Source: Pseudoglutamicibacter cumminsii
GTDB lineage: Bacteria; Actinomycetota; Actinomycetes; Actinomycetales; Micrococcaceae
Assembly: GCF_003143995.1 (NCBI RefSeq)
Contig: NZ_QFWG01000012.1
Coordinates: 1-58,274, forward strand
Direction of reading: 5' to 3'
Length of the DNA: 58,274 nt
Shown: positions 17,637-24,661 of the stretch, piece by piece
How the letters are laid out: every line of letters starts with the position of its first letter
Numbering within the stretch: position 1 is the stretch's first letter
The notes under the pieces: generated by a model
The model's input: the letters and a program-made list of their open reading frames with translations, nothing else
The model's database searches: none
Told to the model about the DNA's origin: nothing
Position numbers and translations under genes: made by a program

Positions 17637-18398
17637 TTAGTGAGTGATGAGCTTGGAGAGGAAGTCTTTTGCCCGGTCGGTCTGCGGGTTGGTGAAGAAC
17701 TCTTCTGGGGTTGCTTCTTCGACGATTTCGCCGTCTGCCATGAACACGATGCGGTCGGCGGCTTTGCGGGCGAAACCCATTTCGTGGGTCACGACGATCA
17801 TCGTCATGCCGGACTTGGCGAGCTGGACCATGATGTCGAGCACTTCGGTGATCATCTCGGGGTCGAGTGCCGAGGTGGGTTCGTCGAAGAGCATGACTTC
17901 AGGTTTCATAGCCAGTGCGCGGGCGATTGCGACGCGCTGCTGCTGGCCGCCGGATAGCTGCGATGGCATCTTGCTGGCCTGGTTGCCCACACCTACTCGG
18001 TTGAGCAGTTCGAGGGCTTCCTTCTTCGCATCCGCAGGTTTGACGCCGCGAACCTTGATGGGGCCAAGGGTCACGTTGTCCTGAATGGTTTTGTTGGCGA
18101 AGAGGTTGAAGGACTGGAACACCATCCCGACGTCGGCACGCAGTTTAGCGAGTGCTTTGCCTTCCTGAGGAAGCTTCTTGCCGTTGATGAGGATCTCACC
18201 GTTGTCGATGGTTTCGAGGCGGTTGATAGTCCGGCACATCGTGGACTTACCGGAGCCCGAAGGGCCGAGGACGACAACCACTTCACCGCGGTGGACATCT
18301 AGATTGATGTCGCGCAGGACGTGAAGTGGGCCGTAGTGTTTGTTGACCCCTTTGAGGGAAACAACGGGTGTGGTGTCCGTCTCAACTGTTGATGTCAT
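17637..18398 (-). CDS. gluA: Glutamate ABC transporter ATPase GluA
   Basis: ATP-binding subunit, 253 residues, the first gene of gluABCD. Walker [16 protein letters not shown] (about residue 40), Q-loop MVFQSFNLF, signature [14 protein letters not shown], Walker [16 protein letters not shown], switch His in VVTHEMGF. This is the polar amino-acid (HisP/GlnQ) type. No Shine-Dalgarno precedes the ATG; a TATTTT hexamer lies 6 nt upstream, which suggests a leaderless transcript. Gene order gluA-B-C-D matches Corynebacterium. Confidence 0.93.
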   Translation of the reverse strand: MTSTVETDTTPVVSLKGVNKHYGPLHVLRDINLDVHRGEVVVVLGPSGSGKSTMCRTINRLETIDNGEILINGKKLPQEGKALAKLRADVGMVFQSFNLFANKTIQDNVTLGPIKVRGVKPADAKKEALELLNRVGVGNQASKMPSQLSGGQQQRVAIARALAMKPEVMLFDEPTSALDPEMITEVLDIMVQLAKSGMTMIVVTHEMGFARKAADRIVFMADGEIVEEATPEEFFTNPQTDRAKDFLSKLITH

Positions 18399-18404
18399 GA
18401 AATC

Positions 18405-18435
18405 AAAATAGCAGTTTTTGTGTGACTTGTATCAA
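18405..18435 (-). promoter_or_regulatory. Candidate promoter of gluABCD, leaderless type
   Basis: Minus strand: -35-like TTGATA (18435-18430), 19-nt spacer, -10-like TATTTT (18410-18405), then six bases to the ATG at 18398. The expected transcription start coincides with the start codon. Confidence 0.55.
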
Positions 18436-18616
18436 CTTGGTGTGGATTTTAAGTGATTGTGTATGGATTTTCCTGTGAGCGGTGGACGTTCGTCGAGATG
18501 CGGCGGATCCGGGGGGCACCGCACGGACGCTTATTTACCCACAGTTCATCAACTTCTCGCTCGCTGGGATGTCGTTTGAGTGCCCTGGAGGTCTTCGGCC
18601 TGGTTAGGGTTGGACT

Positions 18617-19384
18617 ATGACCAGCTCTAACCGTCTACCGTTTGATCCTTCGCACTCCGAGGTTCCTCTCCCGGGCCGTCGGCAGGCGGATCATTTTGAC
18701 CGCGACATGCTCAAGCGGTCTGCTCCGATTGACCGTGGCCGTGAGGCGTGGCGCGTTCTGCGCATGCAGTCCGAATTCGTCACGGCTTATGACACGTTGA
18801 ATGAACTCGGCGGGGCGATTGCCGTGTTCGGTTCAGCGCGCCTTGGTGAAGGCACGCAAGAATATGAGGCCGCTCGTGAAGTCGGCCGCAGACTCGCTGA
18901 GGCTGGATACGCCGTGGTGACGGGCGGCGGGCCAGGAACCATGGAAGGCGCGAACCGTGGTGCCGCGGAAGCCGGCGGACGTTCCGTAGGGCTGGGCATC
19001 AACTTGCCGTTCGAGACCGGCTTCAACGCGTGGGTAGACACCCCCGTCCCTTTCCATTACTTCTTTAGCCGCAAGGTGACGTTCGTGAAGTACACCGACG
19101 GCTGCGTCGTGATGCCTGGTGGCGTGGGTACGCTCGACGAGCTTTTCGAGATCATGACACTGTGCCAGACGCAGAAGATCCGTAGCTATCCGATCGCGCT
19201 GATCGGCAAGGATTTTTGGGGCCCGCTCCTTGAATGGATGGAACAGGTTCTGCTTGAGCGCGGAACCATCGGCGAATCGGATGTTCAGCGTCCGCTAGTC
19301 ACTGACGACATCGCTGAGGCCGTTGAGTTCGCGGCGGTTCACGCGCGCCGCCCGGGTGGCGCGCGTGAAGACGCGCAAGCCTGA
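18617..19384 (+). CDS. LOG family protein (TIGR00730; cytokinin-riboside-monophosphate phosphoribohydrolase fold)
   Basis: 255 residues with the two hallmarks of the LOG family: GGGPGTMEGANRGA (about residue 100) and PGGVGTLDELFE (about residue 162). Known members cleave nucleoside 5'-monophosphates at the N-glycosidic bond; the true substrate here is unknown. Preceding the Rossmann core is an N-terminal stretch with LKRSAPIDRGREAWRVLRMQSEFVTAYDTLNEL, typical of the longer actinobacterial form. AGGG lies about 8 nt before the ATG. The downstream order (small TM protein, DUF3117) parallels the mycobacterial Rv1205-Rv1209-Rv1211 region. Confidence 0.9.
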   Translation: MTSSNRLPFDPSHSEVPLPGRRQADHFDRDMLKRSAPIDRGREAWRVLRMQSEFVTAYDTLNELGGAIAVFGSARLGEGTQEYEAAREVGRRLAEAGYAVVTGGGPGTMEGANRGAAEAGGRSVGLGINLPFETGFNAWVDTPVPFHYFFSRKVTFVKYTDGCVVMPGGVGTLDELFEIMTLCQTQKIRSYPIALIGKDFWGPLLEWMEQVLLERGTIGESDVQRPLVTDDIAEAVEFAAVHARRPGGAREDAQA

Positions 19385-19399
19385 ACGACATATCCTAGA

Positions 19400-19429
19400 G
19401 AAAACTAACCTGGCGAAAGCTAGCTCGGC
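19400..19429 (+). repeat. 15-nt direct repeat after the LOG gene
   Basis: GAAAACTAACCTGGC (19400-19414) is followed immediately by GAAAGCTAGCTCGGC (19415-19429), with four differences. It lies 16 nt beyond the LOG stop codon. Confidence 0.65.
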
Positions 19430-19497
19430 GCTTTGAGCCCGAGTACGCAGCCAGGCCTGATGTCGAGGCAGCTTGAGCTGCAGGTGAGGGTTATCCG

Positions 19498-19830
19498 ATG
19501 CCTTTGTTAGTGGTGTTTATTGCGGTGATTGCCGCAGCCGCGATCGCTGTGGCCGTGTACCCGCGGTCATCCGGGCACGCTACTCCGCTGGATGACACGC
19601 CTCCGATGCTGGGGTTGCCGGAACCTGATCCGGTGCTACCGCCTGTTGTGTTGCCGGAGAATCCGCGTGGCGGCGACGTTGATGCGTTGCGTTTGCCTGT
19701 TGCTTTCCGCGGGTATCGGTGCGATGTCACGGATGAAGTGCTCGACGCGTTGGCCTTGCGGATCGAAGCCCTGGAAGCCGAGAACGAGCAGTTGCGTTCC
19801 GGGGCCTCGAGAGCCGCATCGAGCAAGTAA
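19498..19830 (+). CDS. Small membrane protein with C-terminal DivIVA-like/coiled-coil segment
   Basis: 110 residues: an N-terminal transmembrane helix (LLVVFIAVIAAAAIAVAVY), a Pro/Asp-rich linker, then FRGYRCDVTDEVLDALALRIEALEAENEQLRS. The last part resembles the GYD..EVD..L motif and coiled coil of DivIVA-domain proteins. Size, topology and position between a LOG gene and DUF3117 match the mycobacterial Rv1209 type. A role in polar growth or the divisome is possible but not shown. Confidence 0.7.
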   Translation: MPLLVVFIAVIAAAAIAVAVYPRSSGHATPLDDTPPMLGLPEPDPVLPPVVLPENPRGGDVDALRLPVAFRGYRCDVTDEVLDALALRIEALEAENEQLRSGASRAASSK

Positions 19831-19993
19831 TCCCTAGCGGATGCGACCGGCATCAAAAGCTAGAAACGGGCAGGTCAGAGCATCCTCCGATTGGTTGTGA
19901 CGCAGGTTATCTGGGATAATACTGTTAACCCTGAAGGGGCTCGTACTTACTGGGGTCAGCGGTACCCCATTGGAACATGAGGAGCGCACGAGT

Positions 19994-20161
19994 ATGGCTG
20001 CGATGAAACCACGTACCGGCGACGGTCCGCTGGAAGTTGTTAAAGAGGGCCGGAGCCTCATTATGCGGGTTCCGATTGAAGGCGGCGGACGCCTGGTCCT
20101 GGAAATCAATGACGACGAAGCCGTTGCCATGCGTGATGCTCTCGTCGGCGTAACCGAGTAA
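19994..20161 (+). CDS. DUF3117 family protein
   Basis: 55 residues: MAAMKPRTGDGPLEVVKEGR followed by SLIMRVPIEGGGRLVLEIND and DEAVAMRDALVG. Short, highly conserved actinobacterial family (Rv1211-like) of unknown function. GGAG lies 9 nt before the ATG. It is followed by a degenerate 17-18-nt direct repeat containing TTTCGAACAG and then by a long terminator hairpin. Confidence 0.9.
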   Translation: MAAMKPRTGDGPLEVVKEGRSLIMRVPIEGGGRLVLEINDDEAVAMRDALVGVTE

Positions 20162-20163
20162 AA

Positions 20164-20198
20164 TTTTCGAACAGTAAATCTTTCGAACAGAGCAAATC
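20164..20198 (+). repeat. Direct repeat after DUF3117
   Basis: TTTCGAACAG occurs twice (20165 and 20181), each followed by a variant of (AG)TAAATC. It directly follows the DUF3117 stop codon. Confidence 0.6.
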
Positions 20199-20206
20199 TT
20201 TTCTGT

Positions 20207-20254
20207 AACGAGTGAGCGCGCCCACCGCCGTGGTGGTGGGCGCTCTCACTCGTT
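20207..20254. terminator. Bidirectional terminator between DUF3117 and the methyltransferase
   Basis: Arms AACGAGTGAG / CTCACTCGTT outside and GCGCCCACC / GGTGGGCGC inside, separated by single mismatched bases, around a short loop. It lies between convergent genes and is near-symmetrical, so it probably serves both. Confidence 0.8.
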
Positions 20255-20264
20255 AATTCTCGCT

Positions 20265-20322
20265 TCGGTAAGTCGTTGCTTCGGTACCTTGCATCGGTAG
20301 ATCGAGGCATCGGTAGGTCGTG
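20265..20322. repeat. Four degenerate 13-16-nt repeats after the methyltransferase gene
   Basis: TTCGGTAAGTCGT, TTCGGTACCTTGC, ATCGGTAGATCGA and ATCGGTAGGTCGT follow each other at 13-16-nt steps on +, just beyond the stop of the minus-strand methyltransferase gene. Confidence 0.65.
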
Positions 20323-20326
20323 GCGG

Positions 20327-20962
20327 CTAGCGTTTCTTGACTGCCAACATGACCCCGGTTCCGGATGGGATCGTTACGGAGAACACGTCCTCGTGGTCAC
20401 GAAGCCAACGTTGAGCTTTACGTGCCGCGATCGTCGACGGCTTGCGTACAGCGGGAGCAGGGACGCGGTCTGAATCGAGCGCGTCGTTGACGACCAAGAG
20501 GCCGCCAGGAACCAGAAGGCGGAGCGCTTCAACTGATTCTTTCGCTACCCGGTTCGGGTCGCCATCGAGCAAAACCAAGTTATAGGAGGCGTCCGCGAGG
20601 CGAGGAAGGACTTCCTGGCTACGGCCGTTGATGGTCCGGACGCGGCGGCTCGGGAGTTTCTCGTCTTTGAACGCGTAGCGGGCGGCGTCCAAGTGGTCGT
20701 AATCCTTTTCGATCGTGGTCAGGACCCCGTCCGGTGCCATGCCGCGCAGAATCGACAGCGAGCTCACACCCACACCCGTGCCGACCTCGACCGCGGCTTC
20801 GACGCGCGCGTTCGCGGTGAGCACGGTGATCAGTTGCGCAACGGCCGGAGTCACCGGCTCGACGCCGAGCTCTTGTCCACGGCTACGCGCGGCAGTCAGC
20901 ACAGCATCCTCGCGGGGGAGGGCCTCTGTGTAAGACCAGCTGCTGTGCTTTGAAACTGACAC
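20327..20962 (-). CDS. Class I SAM-dependent O-methyltransferase
   Basis: 211 residues, methyltransferase family 3 (YrrM/catechol O-methyltransferase-like). The SAM loop reads VEVGTGVGVSSLSILRGM, followed by LTTIEKDYDHLDAARYAF; the acidic post-II motif YNLVLLDGDP supplies the usual metal/substrate aspartate; VPGGLLVVNDAL follows. The start is GTG at 20962 with GAAGGA 6 nt upstream. In mycobacteria and many Micrococcales the homologue (Rv1220c) is divergent from sigE; here sigE is absent and an anti-sigma-like gene follows directly. Confidence 0.88.
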   Translation of the reverse strand: MSVSKHSSWSYTEALPREDAVLTAARSRGQELGVEPVTPAVAQLITVLTANARVEAAVEVGTGVGVSSLSILRGMAPDGVLTTIEKDYDHLDAARYAFKDEKLPSRRVRTINGRSQEVLPRLADASYNLVLLDGDPNRVAKESVEALRLLVPGGLLVVNDALDSDRVPAPAVRKPSTIAARKAQRWLRDHEDVFSVTIPSGTGVMLAVKKR

Positions 20963-21254
20963 TGATGTTCCTTCGGGATCGAATCGGGAGCGCCGTCTAG
21001 CGGCAAGGGTCTAGCGGCAAGGGTTTCTAAGACATCTTATGCCGTAGCTCGGGCTGGACTTCAACGCGTGCCAGCACGTGAAGCCCACCGCCATCATTAG
21101 GCAGTTTCCCTTGAGTCTGTTATCAGGTTTCCCTCAGGTGAACACGGCAAAATGGGGAGCGAATCCTGCTCCTGCACGGCCGCATTTTCTGAGGCCAGTT
21201 GTAGGCGCGCCAGTCTTAAATCCGGTTCCAAACAAGGAGGTGGCATAGAGGTAT
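20963..21254. other. Divergent intergenic region; no gene seen
   Basis: About 290 bp between the O-methyltransferase (-) and the anti-sigma-like gene (+). It contains a 14-bp perfect tandem duplication, GTCTAGCGGCAAGG, at 20995-21008 and 21009-21022. I see no sigE remnant: no open frame shows sigma-2 or sigma-4 motifs. Confidence 0.6.
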
Positions 21255-21944
21255 ATGAGCGAAAATGAACGCGATACCTCCCAGGAAGCCCCTCCACACA
21301 GCTCCAGTTTTCAGGATGGCGCGGTACGCCCACGTGCAACTCGCTGGGTTCCGCTCATTGGTGCCTTGGTGACGTTCTCCGTCATGGTGGGCATGGTCGT
21401 AGCGGCGTGGATTGCCGGGGGAGTCCGGGAACCTCAACCGGTTTCGACATCCGCGTCCCACTTCACTGAAGACGGCGAGCCGCTCAGTTCGGATGAAGTC
21501 TCGAACCTTCGACGCGCGGGCTGGCTGTGTACCGACCTGCGCACCATCGGATTCACGTGGCAAAGCGCATCGGGCCGGCACATCGGAACCACATATGAAC
21601 TGCGGCAGACGTACCAGTCGCCTGCGGGAACAGTCGTGATCGTTGAATCCCGTGAAGCGAGTAGCGGATCCACGCAGAGCCGCATCGAATCGGAAGACGC
21701 AGACGCGAGTAACCCCGCGATCCTTGAGCTGAGGGACGGCATGGGGCCACGGTGGAAATCAGAGCTGAGCACCGACAGCGCACGTTTCGTGATTGCGGCG
21801 GATCTGCCATACATTCACGAGAAGCTGCTCGTGCATCAAGTCCGGGCGCAAGCGACTGACAAGATCCGCGACCTCGACGCCTCGCGCGCTGGTGGTCTTG
21901 AACGGCTGAGCCGCGGATTCGCTCGCCTCATGGAGCCCCGTTGA
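21255..21944 (+). CDS. Single-pass membrane protein, anti-sigma-factor-like but lacking a zinc-finger domain
   Basis: 229 residues: a hydrophilic N-terminus of about 33 residues, one transmembrane helix (WVPLIGALVTFSVMVGMVVAAWIA), then an external domain with LRRAGWLCTDLRTIGFTWQS and SPAGTVVIVESRE. The external domain resembles the C-terminal half of anti-SigE proteins of Micrococcales, and the gene sits where rseA-like genes lie before tatB and mrp. The N-terminus has no HxxxCxxC motif, and no sigma gene is adjacent. AGAGG is very close to the ATG; AGGAGG is about 15 nt upstream. Function unproven. Confidence 0.6.
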   Translation: MSENERDTSQEAPPHSSSFQDGAVRPRATRWVPLIGALVTFSVMVGMVVAAWIAGGVREPQPVSTSASHFTEDGEPLSSDEVSNLRRAGWLCTDLRTIGFTWQSASGRHIGTTYELRQTYQSPAGTVVIVESREASSGSTQSRIESEDADASNPAILELRDGMGPRWKSELSTDSARFVIAADLPYIHEKLLVHQVRAQATDKIRDLDASRAGGLERLSRGFARLMEPR

Positions 21945-22002
21945 GTGGCCAACGGATTCGTGTCAGATTCGTAAGCATCGCGTGAACAGGTAAACTTCGG
22001 GC

Positions 22003-22389
22003 GTGGAGTTTTTTGGAATTAATGGTGCAGAGTTCCTGATTTTGGGGATTCTTGCCGTTGTGATCCTCGGGCCGGATAAGCTGCCCGAGTACACCCGAAA
22101 ACTCGCCGACTTCATCAAGGGTGTCCGCAATTATGCGAGCACCGCTAAGGAACGTTTCCAAGAGGAAATGGGCGATGAAGTCAAGGACGTCGACTGGCGC
22201 AAACTTGATCCGCGGCAATACGATCCCCGCAAGATCATCCGCGATGCTCTCTTTGAAGACGACGACGCGCCAGCAGCTCCCGCACAGCCTGCGGCTTCGC
22301 AGTGGAAACCGCAAGCCCTCCCGAACGTAGCGGCGCAAGACCTGCTACCGGCCGATGAACCGGCGCCGTTCGATGACGAAGCGACCTGA
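22003..22389 (+). CDS. tatB: Sec-independent translocase protein TatB
   Basis: Component of the twin-arginine export complex that recognises substrates with TatC. It has 128 residues and starts with GTG (formyl-Met). The N-terminal helix GINGAEFLILGILAVVILGP is followed by the conserved hinge DKLPEYTRKLADFIKGVR and an amphipathic helix, then an acidic Pro/Ala-rich tail. Position before mrp parallels the mycobacterial tatB-mrp region. tatA and tatC are not in the window. Confidence 0.92.
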   Translation: MEFFGINGAEFLILGILAVVILGPDKLPEYTRKLADFIKGVRNYASTAKERFQEEMGDEVKDVDWRKLDPRQYDPRKIIRDALFEDDDAPAAPAQPAASQWKPQALPNVAAQDLLPADEPAPFDDEAT

Positions 22390-22419
22390 GTAGCCCTGTT
22401 GACGCGGGGGCCGACCGCC

Positions 22420-22461
22420 GGTGTTTACCGCAGGGTGGTTACCTCAGTGTGGTTTACCTCG
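22420..22461 (-). repeat. Three 14-15-nt repeats spanning the mrp stop codon
   Basis: On the minus strand: CCGAGGTAAACCACA, then CTGAGGTAACCACC, then CTGCGGTAAACACC. The first TAA is the mrp stop. The second TAA is 15 nt later, in the same frame. Confidence 0.8.
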
Positions 22462-23590
22462 GCGTGACGCCGAGCGGCTTGCCTGCAAGCCCACGCGGAG
22501 CTGACGCGAGTTCGCGTGCCAGGGCCCGCAGCGCATCGGCCGCTTCTGAAGGCTCCGAGCTCAACACGACCGGGGTGCCTTCATCCGAGCCGATCCGCAG
22601 CTTCTCCTCGAGCGGGATCTGCGCGCGAACCTCAACCGGATAGCCCACCTGCTCGCTTAGATGCTGGGCGACCAGCTCGCCGCCACCGGAACCGAAAATG
22701 TGGGACACGCTGCCGTCCGGCATCCGCATGAAAGACATGTTTTCGACCACGCCGAGCACCTTCTGACCAACCTGATGCGCCATCGCGCCGGCACGCTCGG
22801 CAACCTCCGCAGCGGCAGCCTGAGGGGTCGTGACCACGAGTACACCAGCGTGGGGCAGCAATTGACCCACAGAGATCGCGACGTCGCCCGTGCCTGGAGG
22901 CAGATCGAGGAGCAGGAAATCGAGGTCGCCGAAATGAACCTCGTTCACGAACTGCTCGAGCGCCCGGTGTAGCATCGGGCCGCGCCACATGACAGGCTGA
23001 TTGCTGTCTAAGAACATGCCGATCGACATGACCTTCACACCGTGTGCGACCGGCGGCAAGATGAGGTCGTCGACACGGGTCGGCTTGTCTGTGACACCCA
23101 TGAGCCCCGGGACGGAGAAGCCCAAAACATCCGCGTCAATCACGCCGACCTTGTAGCCCTCAGCAGCCAACGCCGTCGCCAGATTCACCGTGACGGCCGA
23201 CTTCCCGACCCCGCCCTTGCCGGACGCAACCGCGATGATGCGGGTGAGCGTGTCCGGCTTCGTGAGAGGCGAGCCCGTGCGCTTGAGTGAGCCCACCAGT
23301 TCGGCCCGCTCCTGAGGCGACATGACGTCCAAAGTGACATCCACATCGGACACCCCATCAACCGTGCGGGCAGCGGCCTCCACGTCGCCAGCGATGCGCG
23401 ACTTCATAGGGCAACCTTCAACGGTGAGCTTGACCGTGACGCTCACGCGGCCGTCATCGGTTACGGTGACATCGCTGAGCATCCCGAGGTCCGCGAGCGG
23501 GCGGCGCAACTCTGGGTCCTGGACGGACGAGAGCGCGCGGTGCACACGCTCGGAAAGGCGCGAACGGTCAGAAAACTCAGCTGTTGGCAT
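22454..23590 (-). CDS. mrp: Mrp/ApbC family iron-sulfur carrier ATPase
   Basis: P-loop ATPase implicated in Fe-S cluster carriage, 378 residues. An N-terminal MIP18 (DUF59) domain (VHRALSSVQDPELRRPLADLGML) is followed by the deviant Walker A ASGKGGVGKSAVTVNLATAL (about residue 130), GVIDADVLGFSVP, LLLDLPPGTGD and VVTTPQAAAAEVAERAG. The C-terminal CxxC seen in many Mrp proteins is not present: ENMSFMRMPDGSVSHIFGSGGG has no cysteines. The frame extends upstream to 23686, but GGGAAG before the ATG at 23590 and the homology start support the shorter form. Confidence 0.93.
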   Translation of the reverse strand: MPTAEFSDRSRLSERVHRALSSVQDPELRRPLADLGMLSDVTVTDDGRVSVTVKLTVEGCPMKSRIAGDVEAAARTVDGVSDVDVTLDVMSPQERAELVGSLKRTGSPLTKPDTLTRIIAVASGKGGVGKSAVTVNLATALAAEGYKVGVIDADVLGFSVPGLMGVTDKPTRVDDLILPPVAHGVKVMSIGMFLDSNQPVMWRGPMLHRALEQFVNEVHFGDLDFLLLDLPPGTGDVAISVGQLLPHAGVLVVTTPQAAAAEVAERAGAMAHQVGQKVLGVVENMSFMRMPDGSVSHIFGSGGGELVAQHLSEQVGYPVEVRAQIPLEEKLRIGSDEGTPVVLSSEPSEAADALRALARELASAPRGLAGKPLGVTPR

Positions 23591-23642
23591 ACTTCCCAGG
23601 ATAACTAAAGCCAAGCACGGGCTAGCGGAGTAAATTGGGGGT

Positions 23643-24335
23643 ATGACAGCTACACCGGACGGCCTAGGCAACATGTTCATGACCATTCCTCGGGGGCCGG
23701 TCTTGGGGCGCTACAGCGACTACCAGGACGCCCAGAAGGTGGTCGATTTCCTCGCGGATAACGACTTCCCAGTCAAAAACGTCTCCATTATCGGAAACGA
23801 CCTCAAACTGGTTGAGCGGGTGTCCGGCAAGCTGACCTACCCTAAGGTCGCTCTTCAGGGGGCGATGCAGGGCGCGATGATGGGTTTGTTCTTCGGACTC
23901 ATCATGATGCTGTTCTCGCCGCAAGGGGTCAACATCGCGACGGTCGTGCTGGCGGCTCTGCTGATCGGTGCCGTAATGTGGATGATTTTCGGAATCATCC
24001 AGTACGCGTTGCGCCGCGGCAAACGAGACTTCGCGTCCACCCGCCAGGTTTTGCCGGCGAGCTGGGACGTGATCGTGAACCCGCAGGTCGCTGGCCAGGC
24101 CCAGGCGTTGCTACGTAAGTTGCAGGATCGTCCGGTTTCGTTGCCAGTCAACGAAGCTGGAAACTACAGCCAGGGCGGCGGTTACCACGGCGGTGGTTAT
24201 CAAGGTGGCGGTTACCAGGGTGGTGGTTACGGCCAGGGTGGTGGCTATCAGGGTGGTGGTTACGGCCAGGGTGACTTTGGTCGAGCTAACGCTGACGGGA
24301 GCCTACCGGGAATGCTGGCCAGTACGGTGGCGTAA
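23643..24335 (+). CDS. General stress protein (GSP17M-like) with Gly/Tyr repeats; probably frameshifted before its tail
   Basis: 230 residues in the annotated frame. An N-terminal general-stress domain (VLGRYSDYQDAQKVVDFLAD, then VKNVSIIGNDLKLVERV) is followed by two transmembrane helices (residues ~75-120) and a soluble segment ending in LPASWDVIVNPQVAGQAQALLRKL. Then come six GGGY-type repeats (GGGYQ / GGGYGQ). The frame stops soon after, but the -1 frame stays open for about 88 more codons and encodes the acidic tail that homologues carry (DPFYADLEDGRPRFGVRRED). The repeats are low complexity and may mediate self-association. Promoter region is shared with divergent mrp. Confidence 0.85.
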   Translation: MTATPDGLGNMFMTIPRGPVLGRYSDYQDAQKVVDFLADNDFPVKNVSIIGNDLKLVERVSGKLTYPKVALQGAMQGAMMGLFFGLIMMLFSPQGVNIATVVLAALLIGAVMWMIFGIIQYALRRGKRDFASTRQVLPASWDVIVNPQVAGQAQALLRKLQDRPVSLPVNEAGNYSQGGGYHGGGYQGGGYQGGGYGQGGGYQGGGYGQGDFGRANADGSLPGMLASTVA

Positions 24336-24559
24336 GCGCCGGGGCATCGTCCGAGGCGGAGAAGCCGTCCGAGGCGGGGCCGACGGCTTCGCGTGATCCG
24401 TTCTATGCGGATCTTGAGGATGGTCGCCCGCGCTTTGGTGTCCGTCGTGAGGACCTTGAGGCTCACAAGCGCGAGCAAACTACACAGGAACCGGAGCAAC
24501 CCGAAGCCGAAGAACCCGAGGCCGACAATTCGGGAACGGATAAGCCGGAAGCCAAGTAG
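24296..24559 (+). pseudogene. Out-of-frame C-terminal tail of the general stress protein
   Basis: The -1 frame is open from 24296 to the TAG at 24557-24559. It reads PTGNAGQYGGVSAGASSE, then ASRDPFYADLEDGRPRFGVR, then a Glu/Pro-rich end. The composition continues that of the upstream protein and RPRFGVR is a feature I recall from related proteins. There is no start codon in this frame, so it is translated only by frameshifting, or the gene carries an indel between about 24296 and 24335. Confidence 0.7.
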
Positions 24560-24570
24560 CCGGTAAACAG

Positions 24571-24619
24571 AAAGCCGGGCGCAGACCTGTATTTCTTGGT
24601 CTGCGCCCGGCTTTCTTGT
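24571..24619. terminator. Strong hairpin terminator between convergent genes
   Basis: 17-bp perfect arms, AAAGCCGGGCGCAGACC and its complement, around a TGTATTTCTT loop. AAA on one side and TTTCTTG on the other make it usable in both directions. It follows the TAG of the shifted tail by 11 nt, which supports that tail being the original gene end. Confidence 0.88.
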
Positions 24620-24661
24620 GGCTCAGCAGTGCTTCGCGGCTGTCGCCGCAGGCCGCGCTGC

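Noticed and set aside
22003-22338. Minus-strand open frame opposite tatB
   Set aside because: It is a shadow of a recognised gene and has no family features.
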